Assembly (NCBI GenBank): GCA_016791265.1
Contig: JAEUMY010000022.1
Span: 124,001 to 188,000, forward strand
Length of the DNA stretch: 64,000 bases
Direction: 5' to 3'
DNA from: Betaproteobacteria bacterium
Lineage (GTDB): Bacteria > Pseudomonadota > Gammaproteobacteria > Burkholderiales > Usitatibacteraceae
The translations under genes were made by a program, and so were the position numbers. Positions within the stretch are counted from its first letter, which is position 1. Each line of letters starts with the position of its first letter. The notes beneath the pieces were generated by a model. The model was not told the origin of the DNA, made no database searches, and saw only the letters and a program-made list of their open reading frames with translations. Of the stretch, positions 17,011-24,851 are shown piece by piece.

Positions 17011-17730
17011 TCACCAGATGATGGCTTTCTTGTCCCGGAAGAAGCCGCCGGTCGGCCCGGTGCTCGGCAAGAGCGCGAGCCAAGTCGCCGTTTCGGCGCC
17101 CTCTTCCACCGTGCGGTCGGCGTTGGGGCCACCCATCTCCGTCTTGACCCAGCCGGGGCTCACGGCGTTGACAAGAATGCCCGACCCGTTCAGCTCCGCG
17201 GCGAGCGTTCGGGTGAGCGCGTTGAGCGCCGTCTTGGACAGGCGATAGCCCGGCAGACCGGCGCCCATGCGCTCGAGCTGACCCAATCCGCTGGACAGAT
17301 TCACGATGCGTCCGTAGCCGCGCTTCTTCATCATGGGCACGAAGGCCTGACACAGGCGCACCGAGCCAACCACGTTGATGTCGAAAATCTCCAGAAACTG
17401 CTCGGGCGAGGTCTGCATCAGCGATCCGTCCCGCGCCTCGGGCATGATGCCCGCGTTGTTGATGAGGATGTCGCACTGGCCATAGTAGTTGGCCGTCTCG
17501 GCCGCGAAGGCGGCGACGCTCTGGCTGTCCGCCACGTCCAGCGCGGCCACATGCACTTCCGCCGTGTCCGGCTTCACCGTCGACAGCAATTGCTGCGCCG
17601 CGCGGCGGCCTTTTTCCACATCGCGGCTGCCCAGCATCAGCGAGACGCCTTCGGCGAGCAATTGCCGCCCGATTTCGAGCCCCAGGCCGCGATTGCCGCC
17701 GCTGATCACCGCCACTTTCATCTTTGCCAA
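17011..17730 (-). CDS. Short-chain dehydrogenase/reductase
   Basis: An NAD(P)-dependent oxidoreductase of about 239 residues with the Rossmann motif SGGNRGLG, the structural NNAG, and the catalytic Ser-Tyr-Lys set (NLSSGLGQ, GYRLSKTALN), followed by SPGWVKTEMGG. The TTG at 17730 has GGAG seven bases upstream; the ATG three codons later is the alternative. The pattern resembles carbonyl reductase-like SDRs, but the substrate is unknown. The DUF6279 lipoprotein gene follows closely. Confidence 0.88.
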   Translation of the reverse strand: MAKMKVAVISGGNRGLGLEIGRQLLAEGVSLMLGSRDVEKGRRAAQQLLSTVKPDTAEVHVAALDVADSQSVAAFAAETANYYGQCDILINNAGIMPEARDGSLMQTSPEQFLEIFDINVVGSVRLCQAFVPMMKKRGYGRIVNLSSGLGQLERMGAGLPGYRLSKTALNALTRTLAAELNGSGILVNAVSPGWVKTEMGGPNADRTVEEGAETATWLALLPSTGPTGGFFRDKKAIIW

Positions 17731-17933
17731 TTCAATGCTCCGTGATGGTTGGTCATGAATCCGCCGCGCTGTTGTATCGCCTCACGAGCGCGCGCGGTGC
17801 GCGGATCCATGCACGATGCGTGCCTGACCGCAGGCTCGCAGGATTGCCGAGGATTCCCCTTCCTTGACCGACATCATAATGGCACGCGCCACGGGAACGC
17901 GCCCGCCCGCCTCAATGAAAGCCCAGACCGGTC

Positions 17934-18584
17934 TCAACCCGAGTCCAGGGGCGCCGCCACCGGCACTTCGACAGACCGCCCCGCCGCCCCGGTCACCGCA
18001 CGATAAAACGACAGCAGCATGCCCGCCGTGGCGCCCCAGATGTAGCGGCCCTGCCACGGCACGGCGTGATAGGAACGCATCCGGCCCTTGAACATCGCCG
18101 TTTCGCGGCGATGGTTTGTCGGGTCGAGCAGGAACGCGAGCGGCACCTCGAACACCTCGGCCACCTCGAACGCGTCATGCGAATATTCGCTCGGCGCGGG
18201 CGGCGTCTCCACCCAGCCGACCACCGGCGTCACCAGAAAACCGGTGCCGGTCGTGTAGTCGGGAATGCGCCCGATCACCTCGATGCGGTGGGCGGCAAGC
18301 CCGGTCTCTTCCTCCGTCTCGCGCAGCGCCGTGTGGGCCGCGTCGCGGTCACCCGGGTCGCGCCGCCCACCGGGAAAGCTGATCTGCCCGGCATGGTCAT
18401 TGAGATGCGCCGTGCGCTGGGTGAACAACACCGTCGGCTCCGCGCGATTCAACACGCCGATCAGCACCGCCGCTGGCGTCAGTTCAACCGCGGGACGCGG
18501 ATGCGGCAGGTCGCCGTCATCACTGAAGCCGCCAGCGGCCGCCTCGGCCGCGAGCATGCGGGCGAGTTCGTTTCGGGTCAGCAT
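17934..18584 (-). CDS. Nudix hydrolase, CoA pyrophosphatase type
   Basis: A 216-residue Nudix protein probably cleaving coenzyme A or its derivatives (the YeaB/NudL group). The Nudix box is GGRRDPGDRDAAHTALRETEEETGL, preceded by LFTQRTAHLNDHAGQISFPGG, which is the CoAse signature. The ATG at 18584 is chosen because the homologous region begins at LTRNELARML. A palindrome copy at 18179-18190 is read as EYS in SEYSHDAFEVAEVF. It is divergent from maiA. Confidence 0.9.
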   Translation of the reverse strand: MLTRNELARMLAAEAAAGGFSDDGDLPHPRPAVELTPAAVLIGVLNRAEPTVLFTQRTAHLNDHAGQISFPGGRRDPGDRDAAHTALRETEEETGLAAHRIEVIGRIPDYTTGTGFLVTPVVGWVETPPAPSEYSHDAFEVAEVFEVPLAFLLDPTNHRRETAMFKGRMRSYHAVPWQGRYIWGATAGMLLSFYRAVTGAAGRSVEVPVAAPLDSG

Positions 18585-18654
18585 GGGATTGGGATTACCA
18601 TGCGGCGAGTGTAGCAGCGCCGCCGCGACCGACCCGGCGGCACCCGCGCCCGAC

Positions 18655-18666
18655 GCGAATATTCGC
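18655..18666. repeat. GCGAATATTCGC copy upstream of maiA
   Basis: Perfect palindrome in the 116-base divergent region between the Nudix gene and maiA, 34 bases before the maiA start. Confidence 0.9.
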
Positions 18667-18700
18667 AATCCTCTTCCATCTTCCTCACTCCGCCCCTGCC

Positions 18701-19336
18701 ATGATCCTTTACACCTACTTTCGCTCCTCCGCCGCATTCCGCGTTCGCATCGCGCTCAATCTGAAGGGCCTCACCGCCGAGATGCGGCCGATCAACCTGC
18801 TCACCAAGGAGAACCGACTGGCCGAGTACCGGACGGTCAATCCGCAGGGCTTCGTGCCCTATCTGATCGACGGCGAGCTTCGCCTCGCGCAGTCGCTCGC
18901 GATCATCGAGTACTTGGACGAAACCCGTCCGAACCCGCCGCTCCTGCCCGCGACACCGGCCGAGCGGGCGTTCGTGCGCGGGGTGGCGACCCTCATCGCC
19001 TGTGACATTCATCCGCTCAACAACACACGCGTGCTGGACTACCTCGACTCCGTGCTGCACGTGGAGAAGGATCAGCGGAGCCTCTGGTATCAGCACTGGA
19101 TCAACGAGGGATTCACTGTGCTGGAGCAACTGCTGGCCGCGCGCCCGGCCTCGACCTTCTGCACCGGCGAGGCGCCCTCACTGGCCGACATCTGCCTCGT
19201 GCCGCAGGTGTTCAATGCGCAGCGTTTCAAGGTGGATGTCGCACCCTATCGGCGCATCATGGCCATCTTTGAGGCCTGCATGAAAGTGCCCGCGTTTGAC
19301 GCCGCGCAACCTTCGCGCCAGCCTGACGCGACATAA
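18701..19336 (+). CDS. maiA: Maleylacetoacetate isomerase (zeta-class GST)
   Basis: A 211-residue glutathione-dependent isomerase of tyrosine/homogentisate breakdown. It has the active-site YFRSSAAFRVRIALNLKGL, PQGFVPYLIDGE, QSLAIIEYLDETRP, and the C-terminal domain CDIHPLNNTRVLDYL and GEAPSLADICLVPQVFNAQRF. The other pathway genes (hmgA, fahA) are not in this window. The palindrome copy at 18655-18666 lies within its likely promoter region. Confidence 0.93.
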   Translation: MILYTYFRSSAAFRVRIALNLKGLTAEMRPINLLTKENRLAEYRTVNPQGFVPYLIDGELRLAQSLAIIEYLDETRPNPPLLPATPAERAFVRGVATLIACDIHPLNNTRVLDYLDSVLHVEKDQRSLWYQHWINEGFTVLEQLLAARPASTFCTGEAPSLADICLVPQVFNAQRFKVDVAPYRRIMAIFEACMKVPAFDAAQPSRQPDAT

Positions 19337-19371
19337 TCACCCGGCCCGTCGCTGACCCCAAGGAGCCCGCC

Positions 19372-21279
19372 ATGCCGTCGCTCGCCCGCCTGCTTCGCGC
19401 CGCGCTCGTCCTTTTGTGCGTCACGGCGCTGCCGTCCGCGGCCCAGTCGTTCAGCGGCGCGCTGTCAGGCGCCTGGTGGAATCCGGTTCGCAATGGCGAG
19501 GGGCTCATGGTGAGCTTTGAGTCCGCGGGCGGACAACACTACGCCGTCATCGCCTTCTTCACCTACACGTCGTCCGGCGCCACATCGTGGATGACCGGCG
19601 CCGCCACCTATGCCACCGGCGCCACCACCGTCGCCGTGCCCGTGCTGACCGGCGCCGGCGCGAGATTCGGCGCGGCGTTCCGCGCCGAGGACGTGCAGCG
19701 CACCAATGTGGGCACCATCCACCTTGATTACATCTCCTGCACGCAGTTGCGCCTGCGCTACACCGGGTCGGAGAATCTCACCATCGATCTCACCCGCATC
19801 GTCGGTCCCCTGAACGGCGTCGCCTGCACCACCACGCCGGCGCCGGCCACACCCAAGGACACGAATCTGCGCATCCTCGCCCAGGGAACCGGCCAGACCG
19901 GGCTGCCGCTCACCGGGCGCACGCTGCCTTCGATCAGCGACCCGCTGCCGCAATTGGGCAAGCTGCTCTTTTTCAGCAAGACGCTCTCCGGCAATCTCGA
20001 CACGGCTTGCGCATCCTGTCACCACCCGGGCCTGGGGGGTGCGGACGGCTTGTCGCTCTCCATCGGCGCCGGCGCCACCGACCCCGCCGTCATGGGGCCG
20101 GGCCGGCGGCTCGCCAACGGCGCGGTCAGCACACCGCGCAACGCCAACACGTTTTTCAATGTCGGCCTGCTCGACAACGGCCTCTTCTGGGATTCGCGCG
20201 TGGAGAGCATCGGCAAGCTGGTCGGCCGCAACGGCATCGGCAGCGGCATCCGCACACCCAGCACGGCGCTCGGCGTGGCGGACGTCAATGCCGGGCTGAG
20301 TCTGCCCGCCGCGCAAGCGCGCTTCCCGGTGGCATCGGTCGCCGAAATGCGCGGGCCGCTGCTGGCCGGCAGCGGCGACGACCTCCTGCGCAGTCATCTC
20401 GCCGCGCGTCTTGGCAACTACGGCACGGGCGTCGGCCAACTTGCCGGCAGCACCTGGCTGGCACGCTTTCGCACCGCCTTCAACCAGCCCAACGGCACGG
20501 CCGAGCAGCTCATCACCTTCGACAACATCGCCGCCGCCATCGCCGAGTATCAACGCTCGGCCACGTTCGTGGACACGGCGTGGGCGCGGTTCATGCGCGG
20601 CGACAACAGCGCCATCAGCGAGGACGCCAAGGACGGCGCGCTGCTTTTTTTCCGCCAGGCCAACCAGGGCGGCGGCCAATGCGTGCAGTGCCATGTGGGC
20701 GACAATTTCACCAATGAGCGTCACCACGCCATCGGCTTTCCGCAGATCGGACCCGGCATGGGCGACGGCGTCGCCGCATCGGAAGATTTCGGCCGCGGGC
20801 GGGAGACCCAGGCCGCGGGCGACCGCTATAAATTTCGCACGCCGTCCCTGCTCAATATCGAGCTCTCCGCGCCGTACGGCCATGCCGGCGCCTATGCCAA
20901 TCTCGCCACGGCGGTCGCGCACTACATTGACCCCGACGCGACCCTGAACACCTTTCTCGCCAATCAGGGCGGGTGCGATCTCGCCCAGTTCCGCAATGGC
21001 GCCACCTGCACCGACATCGCCACCGTGACTCGCAACAGCCAGGCGGCACTCGCCAAGATGAAGGCCGACCGCGCCGGCAATCCTGGCGACGCCATGCCGG
21101 TCATCAACACGACGACGGTCCCGCTATCGTCGGCCAATCTGATCGTCGAATTCCTGAAGACCCTGACCGACCCGTGCCTCAAGGACCGTGGCTGCTTTGG
21201 CCGCTGGATCCCCACCCCGGCGGAAGCGCCGGACGGACATCAGTTGAATGCGGTGACGGCTGGCGGCGCGACGCTCTAG
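19372..21279 (+). CDS. Secreted di-heme cytochrome c peroxidase/MauG-like protein with N-terminal lectin-like domain
   Basis: A 635-residue exported protein (signal peptide ends PSAAQS near residue 25). Residues about 30-150 form a GAWWNPVRNGEGLMVSFE domain, a beta-rich module often attached to secreted betaproteobacterial and Xanthomonadaceae proteins. Residues about 185-600 are a di-heme peroxidase with CASCH (213-217) and CVQCH (437-441) and the usual LGKLLFFSKTLSGN, SVEGL-less mid-region and FRTPSLLNIELSAPYGHAGAY. The family reduces peroxide or modifies a protein partner. The fusion is unusual and the substrate unknown. It starts 35 bases after maiA, but a functional link is not evident. 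Confidence 0.88.
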   Translation: MPSLARLLRAALVLLCVTALPSAAQSFSGALSGAWWNPVRNGEGLMVSFESAGGQHYAVIAFFTYTSSGATSWMTGAATYATGATTVAVPVLTGAGARFGAAFRAEDVQRTNVGTIHLDYISCTQLRLRYTGSENLTIDLTRIVGPLNGVACTTTPAPATPKDTNLRILAQGTGQTGLPLTGRTLPSISDPLPQLGKLLFFSKTLSGNLDTACASCHHPGLGGADGLSLSIGAGATDPAVMGPGRRLANGAVSTPRNANTFFNVGLLDNGLFWDSRVESIGKLVGRNGIGSGIRTPSTALGVADVNAGLSLPAAQARFPVASVAEMRGPLLAGSGDDLLRSHLAARLGNYGTGVGQLAGSTWLARFRTAFNQPNGTAEQLITFDNIAAAIAEYQRSATFVDTAWARFMRGDNSAISEDAKDGALLFFRQANQGGGQCVQCHVGDNFTNERHHAIGFPQIGPGMGDGVAASEDFGRGRETQAAGDRYKFRTPSLLNIELSAPYGHAGAYANLATAVAHYIDPDATLNTFLANQGGCDLAQFRNGATCTDIATVTRNSQAALAKMKADRAGNPGDAMPVINTTTVPLSSANLIVEFLKTLTDPCLKDRGCFGRWIPTPAEAPDGHQLNAVTAGGATL

Positions 21280-21298
21280 GGCGCCTCTGATCAGGTTT

Positions 21299-21310
21299 GC
21301 GAATATTCGC
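21299..21310. repeat. GCGAATATTCGC copy, 19 bases after the peroxidase gene
   Basis: The palindrome extends to TTGCGAATATTCGCAA (21297-21312). It lies between the convergent peroxidase and DUF4864 genes. Confidence 0.9.
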
Positions 21311-21363
21311 AAGGCAAACGCCGGCCGAGACGAGGGCTCAAGCTCACCGCCGAAGCCACCCGC

Positions 21364-21918
21364 TCAAACCGCCCGCAGGTCCGACGGCGTGAGTTCGCAG
21401 CCGTAGACGCGCCAGTCACCATTGGCCTGACGCTCCATGCTGAACAAGGCGATCACGACGCTGCCGTCGCGGTTCACGATGCGGAGCGGCTGAATCACAT
21501 CATCGCCGACGACGCTGGCCTCCAGAAACGCGGTCGACTGATTTTTGAGCAACGCCGGATAGCCTTCGCGCACCATCTCCCCGAAGGCTTCGGCCGTGCC
21601 GAACTGCCTGCGCACATCCGGCGCCGACATGGCGAAGGCGGCGGAGTCGTCCTCAGCCACCAGGGCCTTCAACTGGGATGTGATGACGGTGCGAATGGCA
21701 TTGCGATCCGCGCGGCTCAACAGCGATTGGGGCGACGGACTGGGCGCCGGTTTGGACGACTGGCTCGGCGTCGCCAGGCGCGTTGACGGCGGCACACCCG
21801 GCGATGCCCGCGCGGCGCCAAGGCCGCCACACGCCACCGCCGCGAGCAGGACAAGACCGCCGACCCAGACGGGCAAAGCGCGTTGACGAGCGGGATGCGA
21901 ATCGTGGTGGTTATGCAT
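21364..21918 (-). CDS. DUF4864-domain protein, membrane-anchored or secreted
   Basis: A 184-residue protein starting at ATG 21918 (MHNHHDSHPARQRALPVWVG), with a hydrophobic N-terminal segment (PVWVGGLVLLAAVACGGLGAA) and a Ser/Pro-rich linker. The C-terminal domain of about 100 residues (VITSQLKALVAEDDSAAFAMSAPDVRRQFGTAEAFGEMVREGYPALL) matches DUF4864, with unknown function. A longer frame reaching 22197 overlaps the divergent sigma gene and is rejected. No clear ribosome site is visible, so the start is provisional. Confidence 0.78.
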   Translation of the reverse strand: MHNHHDSHPARQRALPVWVGGLVLLAAVACGGLGAARASPGVPPSTRLATPSQSSKPAPSPSPQSLLSRADRNAIRTVITSQLKALVAEDDSAAFAMSAPDVRRQFGTAEAFGEMVREGYPALLKNQSTAFLEASVVGDDVIQPLRIVNRDGSVVIALFSMERQANGDWRVYGCELTPSDLRAV

Positions 21919-22108
21919 GTGCGATGAACGTTCGTTTCCAAATCGAGCAGGCGGCGGCCGCCCGCGTCGCATCCAATGTACCCCATCCATCCCGTCCAAG
22001 GCGTGACACAGTGTCACCGGCCGATCCGGCCGGCTCCAACCATCGACGCGAAAAAATCTGGAACCTTTTCCGCCACCCGCCGCAATAGTCTGCAAACATC
22101 CCGTCACG

Positions 22109-22723
22109 ATGATGCCGCTCACCGACCCCCAACCCGATTTCGACCTGCTGCGCCGGCTGCGCGAAGGCGACATGGCAGCGCTTTCCGCTCTGTACACGAA
22201 GCACAGCGCACCGCTTTACCGGTTCGCCGTGCTCCAGTGCGGGGGCGCCGACCTGGCGCACGACATCGTGCAGGAGACGTTTTTGGCCCTGATGAATGCC
22301 AAGGGCAAATTCGACCCCACGCAGGGCAGCCTCGGCAACTATCTCTTCGGCGTGGCGCGCAATCTGTCGCGCCGGGCATTGGAGCAATCGCGGCGCTGGG
22401 TCTCGAACGAGCACGAGGACGACGCCGCATCGAATTGGGCCGATGCATCGCCCCAGCCGATGGAACGCTTGCTCGCCAATGAAACCGCCGAGGCCGTCCG
22501 CGCCGCGCTCGCCACGGTGCCACCGCACTATCGCGAGGTCGTGATCCTCTACGAAATGCACGACTTCAGCTACGCCGAGGCCGCTGGCGCGTGCGGCATC
22601 GACATCGGCACGGTGCGCTCGCGCCTCTTTCGCGGCCGCGCGCTGCTCCTGAAGGCCCTGAACCGCGCCGGACTCGCTCGCCCCGACACCAAGATGGACG
22701 CTGCAATGAAGCAGGAGGCATGA
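22109..22723 (+). CDS. ECF-type RNA polymerase sigma factor
   Basis: A 204-residue sigma-70 family protein with region 2 (LYTKHSAPLYRFAVLQCGGADLAHDIVQETFLALMNAKGKFD, ending NYLFGVARNLSRR) and region 4 (AALATVPPHYREVVILYEMHDFSYAEAAGACGIDIGTVRSRLFRGRALLLKAL). Its stop is one base before the start of a small membrane protein, followed by a secreted coiled-coil protein. This suggests an autoregulated envelope-stress or signal-response operon ending at the terminator 24715-24750. Confidence 0.92.
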   Translation: MMPLTDPQPDFDLLRRLREGDMAALSALYTKHSAPLYRFAVLQCGGADLAHDIVQETFLALMNAKGKFDPTQGSLGNYLFGVARNLSRRALEQSRRWVSNEHEDDAASNWADASPQPMERLLANETAEAVRAALATVPPHYREVVILYEMHDFSYAEAAGACGIDIGTVRSRLFRGRALLLKALNRAGLARPDTKMDAAMKQEA

Positions 22724-22724
22724 C

Positions 22725-23255
22725 ATGACACTCAAACCCCTATCCGGCGAACTGCCCCCCAACGAGGCAGCGGCTCTCGACCGTGAGCTCGACCAGCTGC
22801 GCGCCGCCACGGCCGACTTGCAACCGCAGGCCGACCTGGAAGCCCGACTCTTGAAGCAGTGGCAGAAGCGGTCCCGGCCCGGTGTGCTCGGCTGGCTGGC
22901 CGGCGGCAAGCGGCCCGCCCCGGGCTTTGGCCAGTTCGGCGTGCCCGCGGCGGCGCTGGCGCTGTCCCTGGGCTTCGCCGGCTGGATGACGGTCGCACCA
23001 CTCATCAGCCAGGCGCCGCGCCTGACGAATGCCGCCGCCCCCGCCGAGCCCGCCGACGCCCCGTTCATCGCCTTGCAACCGATGGAACGGATCGCGCTGG
23101 AGCGTGACGCGACGGTCGTGTCCACCACCTTCCCGCGCGCGCTGCTCGCCAACTACGGTCTGCCAGTCAGCCCGGAACGCGCCGGCGAAGCGGTGCGCGC
23201 CGACATGCTGCTCGCCAGCAACGGCCAGCCGCTGGCGCTTCGCATCATCGAATGA
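22725..23255 (+). CDS. Membrane protein next to ECF sigma, possible anti-sigma factor
   Basis: A 176-residue protein with a cytoplasmic N-terminus rich in charged helices (PNEAAALDRELDQLRAAT, LEARLLKQWQKRSRPG) and one TM helix (FGVPAAALALSLGFAGWMTVAPLI). The periplasmic part contains FIALQPMERIALERDATVVSTTFPRALLANYGLPVSPERAGEAVRADML. Position directly behind the sigma gene and topology suit an anti-sigma factor, but no zinc-binding HxxxCxxC motif is present and no family is recognised. The role is inferred from context. Confidence 0.7.
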   Translation: MTLKPLSGELPPNEAAALDRELDQLRAATADLQPQADLEARLLKQWQKRSRPGVLGWLAGGKRPAPGFGQFGVPAAALALSLGFAGWMTVAPLISQAPRLTNAAAPAEPADAPFIALQPMERIALERDATVVSTTFPRALLANYGLPVSPERAGEAVRADMLLASNGQPLALRIIE

Positions 23256-23307
23256 CGACTGACAAACCGAACGCGAATTCCGCACACGACATCGACTGGA
23301 GAACCTC

Positions 23308-24651
23308 ATGAACACCCGCGCAAAGCTCCTCACCACCGCTCTCATCGCCACCCTGCCCGCGCTGGCGCCCGCGGCCCACGCCCGTGCCATCCCCATGATC
23401 GAGCAGGACATCCAGATCATCGAGTCGTCCGGCAATGTCACCGTCGAGGTGAACGGCCAGATCGTGCAAGGCGAAGAGGCGAAGAAATATGTCGAAGACG
23501 CCCGCCGGTCGGTGGAGGAGGCGCGCCGCAGCGCGAGTGAAGCGCAGAAGCACGCCCGCCACACGCGCGAGCGGGCGCTCGCCCACACCGACAGCCTGCG
23601 CGAGGAGATCCGTCTTCGCATGCCGGACATGGCGGGGCTGGGCGATGCCCTCTCCAATTCGGTGGCCTACAGTTTCACCACCGGCAACGTGAAGTCGATC
23701 AAAAACGCGCCCTACTCGGGCGAGGTCATCAACGAGCGCGTGCAAACGCTCGCCGACGGCAACCAGCTCGTGAAGCGGACGACCAACCGCGTCTATCGCG
23801 ACAGCCAGGGCGCCACGCGCCAGGAGGTGCTGGATGCGAACGGCCAACTGAAGGTGGTGCATATTCGCGATGCGGAAGGCGCGCGATTCGTGGTGACGCC
23901 CGCCAGCAAGTCCGCCATCAAGATCATGTCGCCGCGCGGTCTCGTCGACGGCAAAACGGCGGAGTGGACGGGCAAGGGCGACGGCGGCAAGCGCATTGTC
24001 ATCCAGTCCGGCGGCGCTGAAAAAGGCGAGAAGTCCGAAAAGGGCGACATCGTCATCCGCACCGGCGAAAACATCGTCGTGAAGCGGGTCAACGTCGACG
24101 GCAAGGAAAAGTCCGAGGAAATCCGTGTGCAAATGGGGCCGGGCGAGTTTTCGTTCAGCAGCGGCGGCCTGGTCGATCTGGCGAAGCTGGGCAAGCTCTC
24201 GGAACTGTCCCAGCTGTCCGAGTTGTCGGTGCTGGGCGATGCGTTTCACGCCGCGGGCGACGCCTTCGCCATGGCTTGGCGTCACGGCGAGCCCACCTTC
24301 GTGCGCGGCGACAAGAGTTACGAGCGGACGACCACCAAGCTGGGCGTCAAGAATTTCGACGGCGTCACGGCCGAAGGCAAGATGGTGAGCTACACCATTC
24401 CGGCCGGCAAGATCGGCAACGTGAAGCCCATCACGGTGAGTTCCGAGACCTGGTATTCGCCCGACCTGCAGATCACCGTGTATTCGAAGCACAGCGATCC
24501 GCGTTCGGGAGATGTCATCTATCGCGTCGCCAATCTGAAGCGCACCGAGCAGAACGCCGAGCTCTTCCGCGTGCCGGCCGACTACGAGGTGAAGGATCCG
24601 CTTTCCAAGCTGGCCGGCTCGGTCAGGATCGAGCGCACGGAGAAGAAGTGA
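23308..24651 (+). CDS. Secreted coiled-coil protein in ECF sigma operon
   Basis: A 447-residue exported protein (signal peptide ending AHA-RA near residue 26; GGAG seven bases before the ATG). Residues about 45-105 are a charged coiled coil (VEDARRSVEEARRSASEAQKHARHTRERAL). The middle has Lys/Glu/Gly-rich repeats and a KLGKLSELSQLSELSVLGD segment. The C-terminus (YTIPAGKIGNVKPITVSSETWYSPDLQITVYSKHSDPRSGDVIYRVANLKRTEQNAELFRVPADYEVKD) is a domain also found in uncharacterised proteins of Acidobacteria and Proteobacteria. It is probably the output or sensor partner of the sigma operon. Function unknown. Confidence 0.75.
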   Translation: MNTRAKLLTTALIATLPALAPAAHARAIPMIEQDIQIIESSGNVTVEVNGQIVQGEEAKKYVEDARRSVEEARRSASEAQKHARHTRERALAHTDSLREEIRLRMPDMAGLGDALSNSVAYSFTTGNVKSIKNAPYSGEVINERVQTLADGNQLVKRTTNRVYRDSQGATRQEVLDANGQLKVVHIRDAEGARFVVTPASKSAIKIMSPRGLVDGKTAEWTGKGDGGKRIVIQSGGAEKGEKSEKGDIVIRTGENIVVKRVNVDGKEKSEEIRVQMGPGEFSFSSGGLVDLAKLGKLSELSQLSELSVLGDAFHAAGDAFAMAWRHGEPTFVRGDKSYERTTTKLGVKNFDGVTAEGKMVSYTIPAGKIGNVKPITVSSETWYSPDLQITVYSKHSDPRSGDVIYRVANLKRTEQNAELFRVPADYEVKDPLSKLAGSVRIERTEKK

Positions 24652-24714
24652 TCATTCGGCGCGACGACCCCGTTCGCGCCTGTAGGTGTTGTCCCCTGGA
24701 GTGGCGTTGAAGTC

Positions 24715-24750
24715 ATGGCCGCGTCGCGCAAGCGTTCGCGGCCATTTTTT
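24715..24750 (+). terminator. Rho-independent terminator of the ECF sigma operon
   Basis: ATGGCCGCG (24715-24723) pairs with CGCGGCCAT (24737-24745) around a 13-base loop, followed by a run of T to 24750. It lies 63 bases past the stop of the coiled-coil gene. Confidence 0.88.
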
Positions 24751-24851
24751 GCACCTGTCTCAAAGCGTGGCGGGCACGCTCACGCTGGCAACGAGAAGCG
24801 CGGCGACATCCTGAACGGCGGTATCGCGCGAGTCGCCAGTCGCCGCTTGCG

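Noticed and set aside
19465..20922. 485-codon minus-strand frame opposite the di-heme peroxidase
   Set aside because: Shadow frame; the peroxidase on the plus strand carries both CxxCH motifs.
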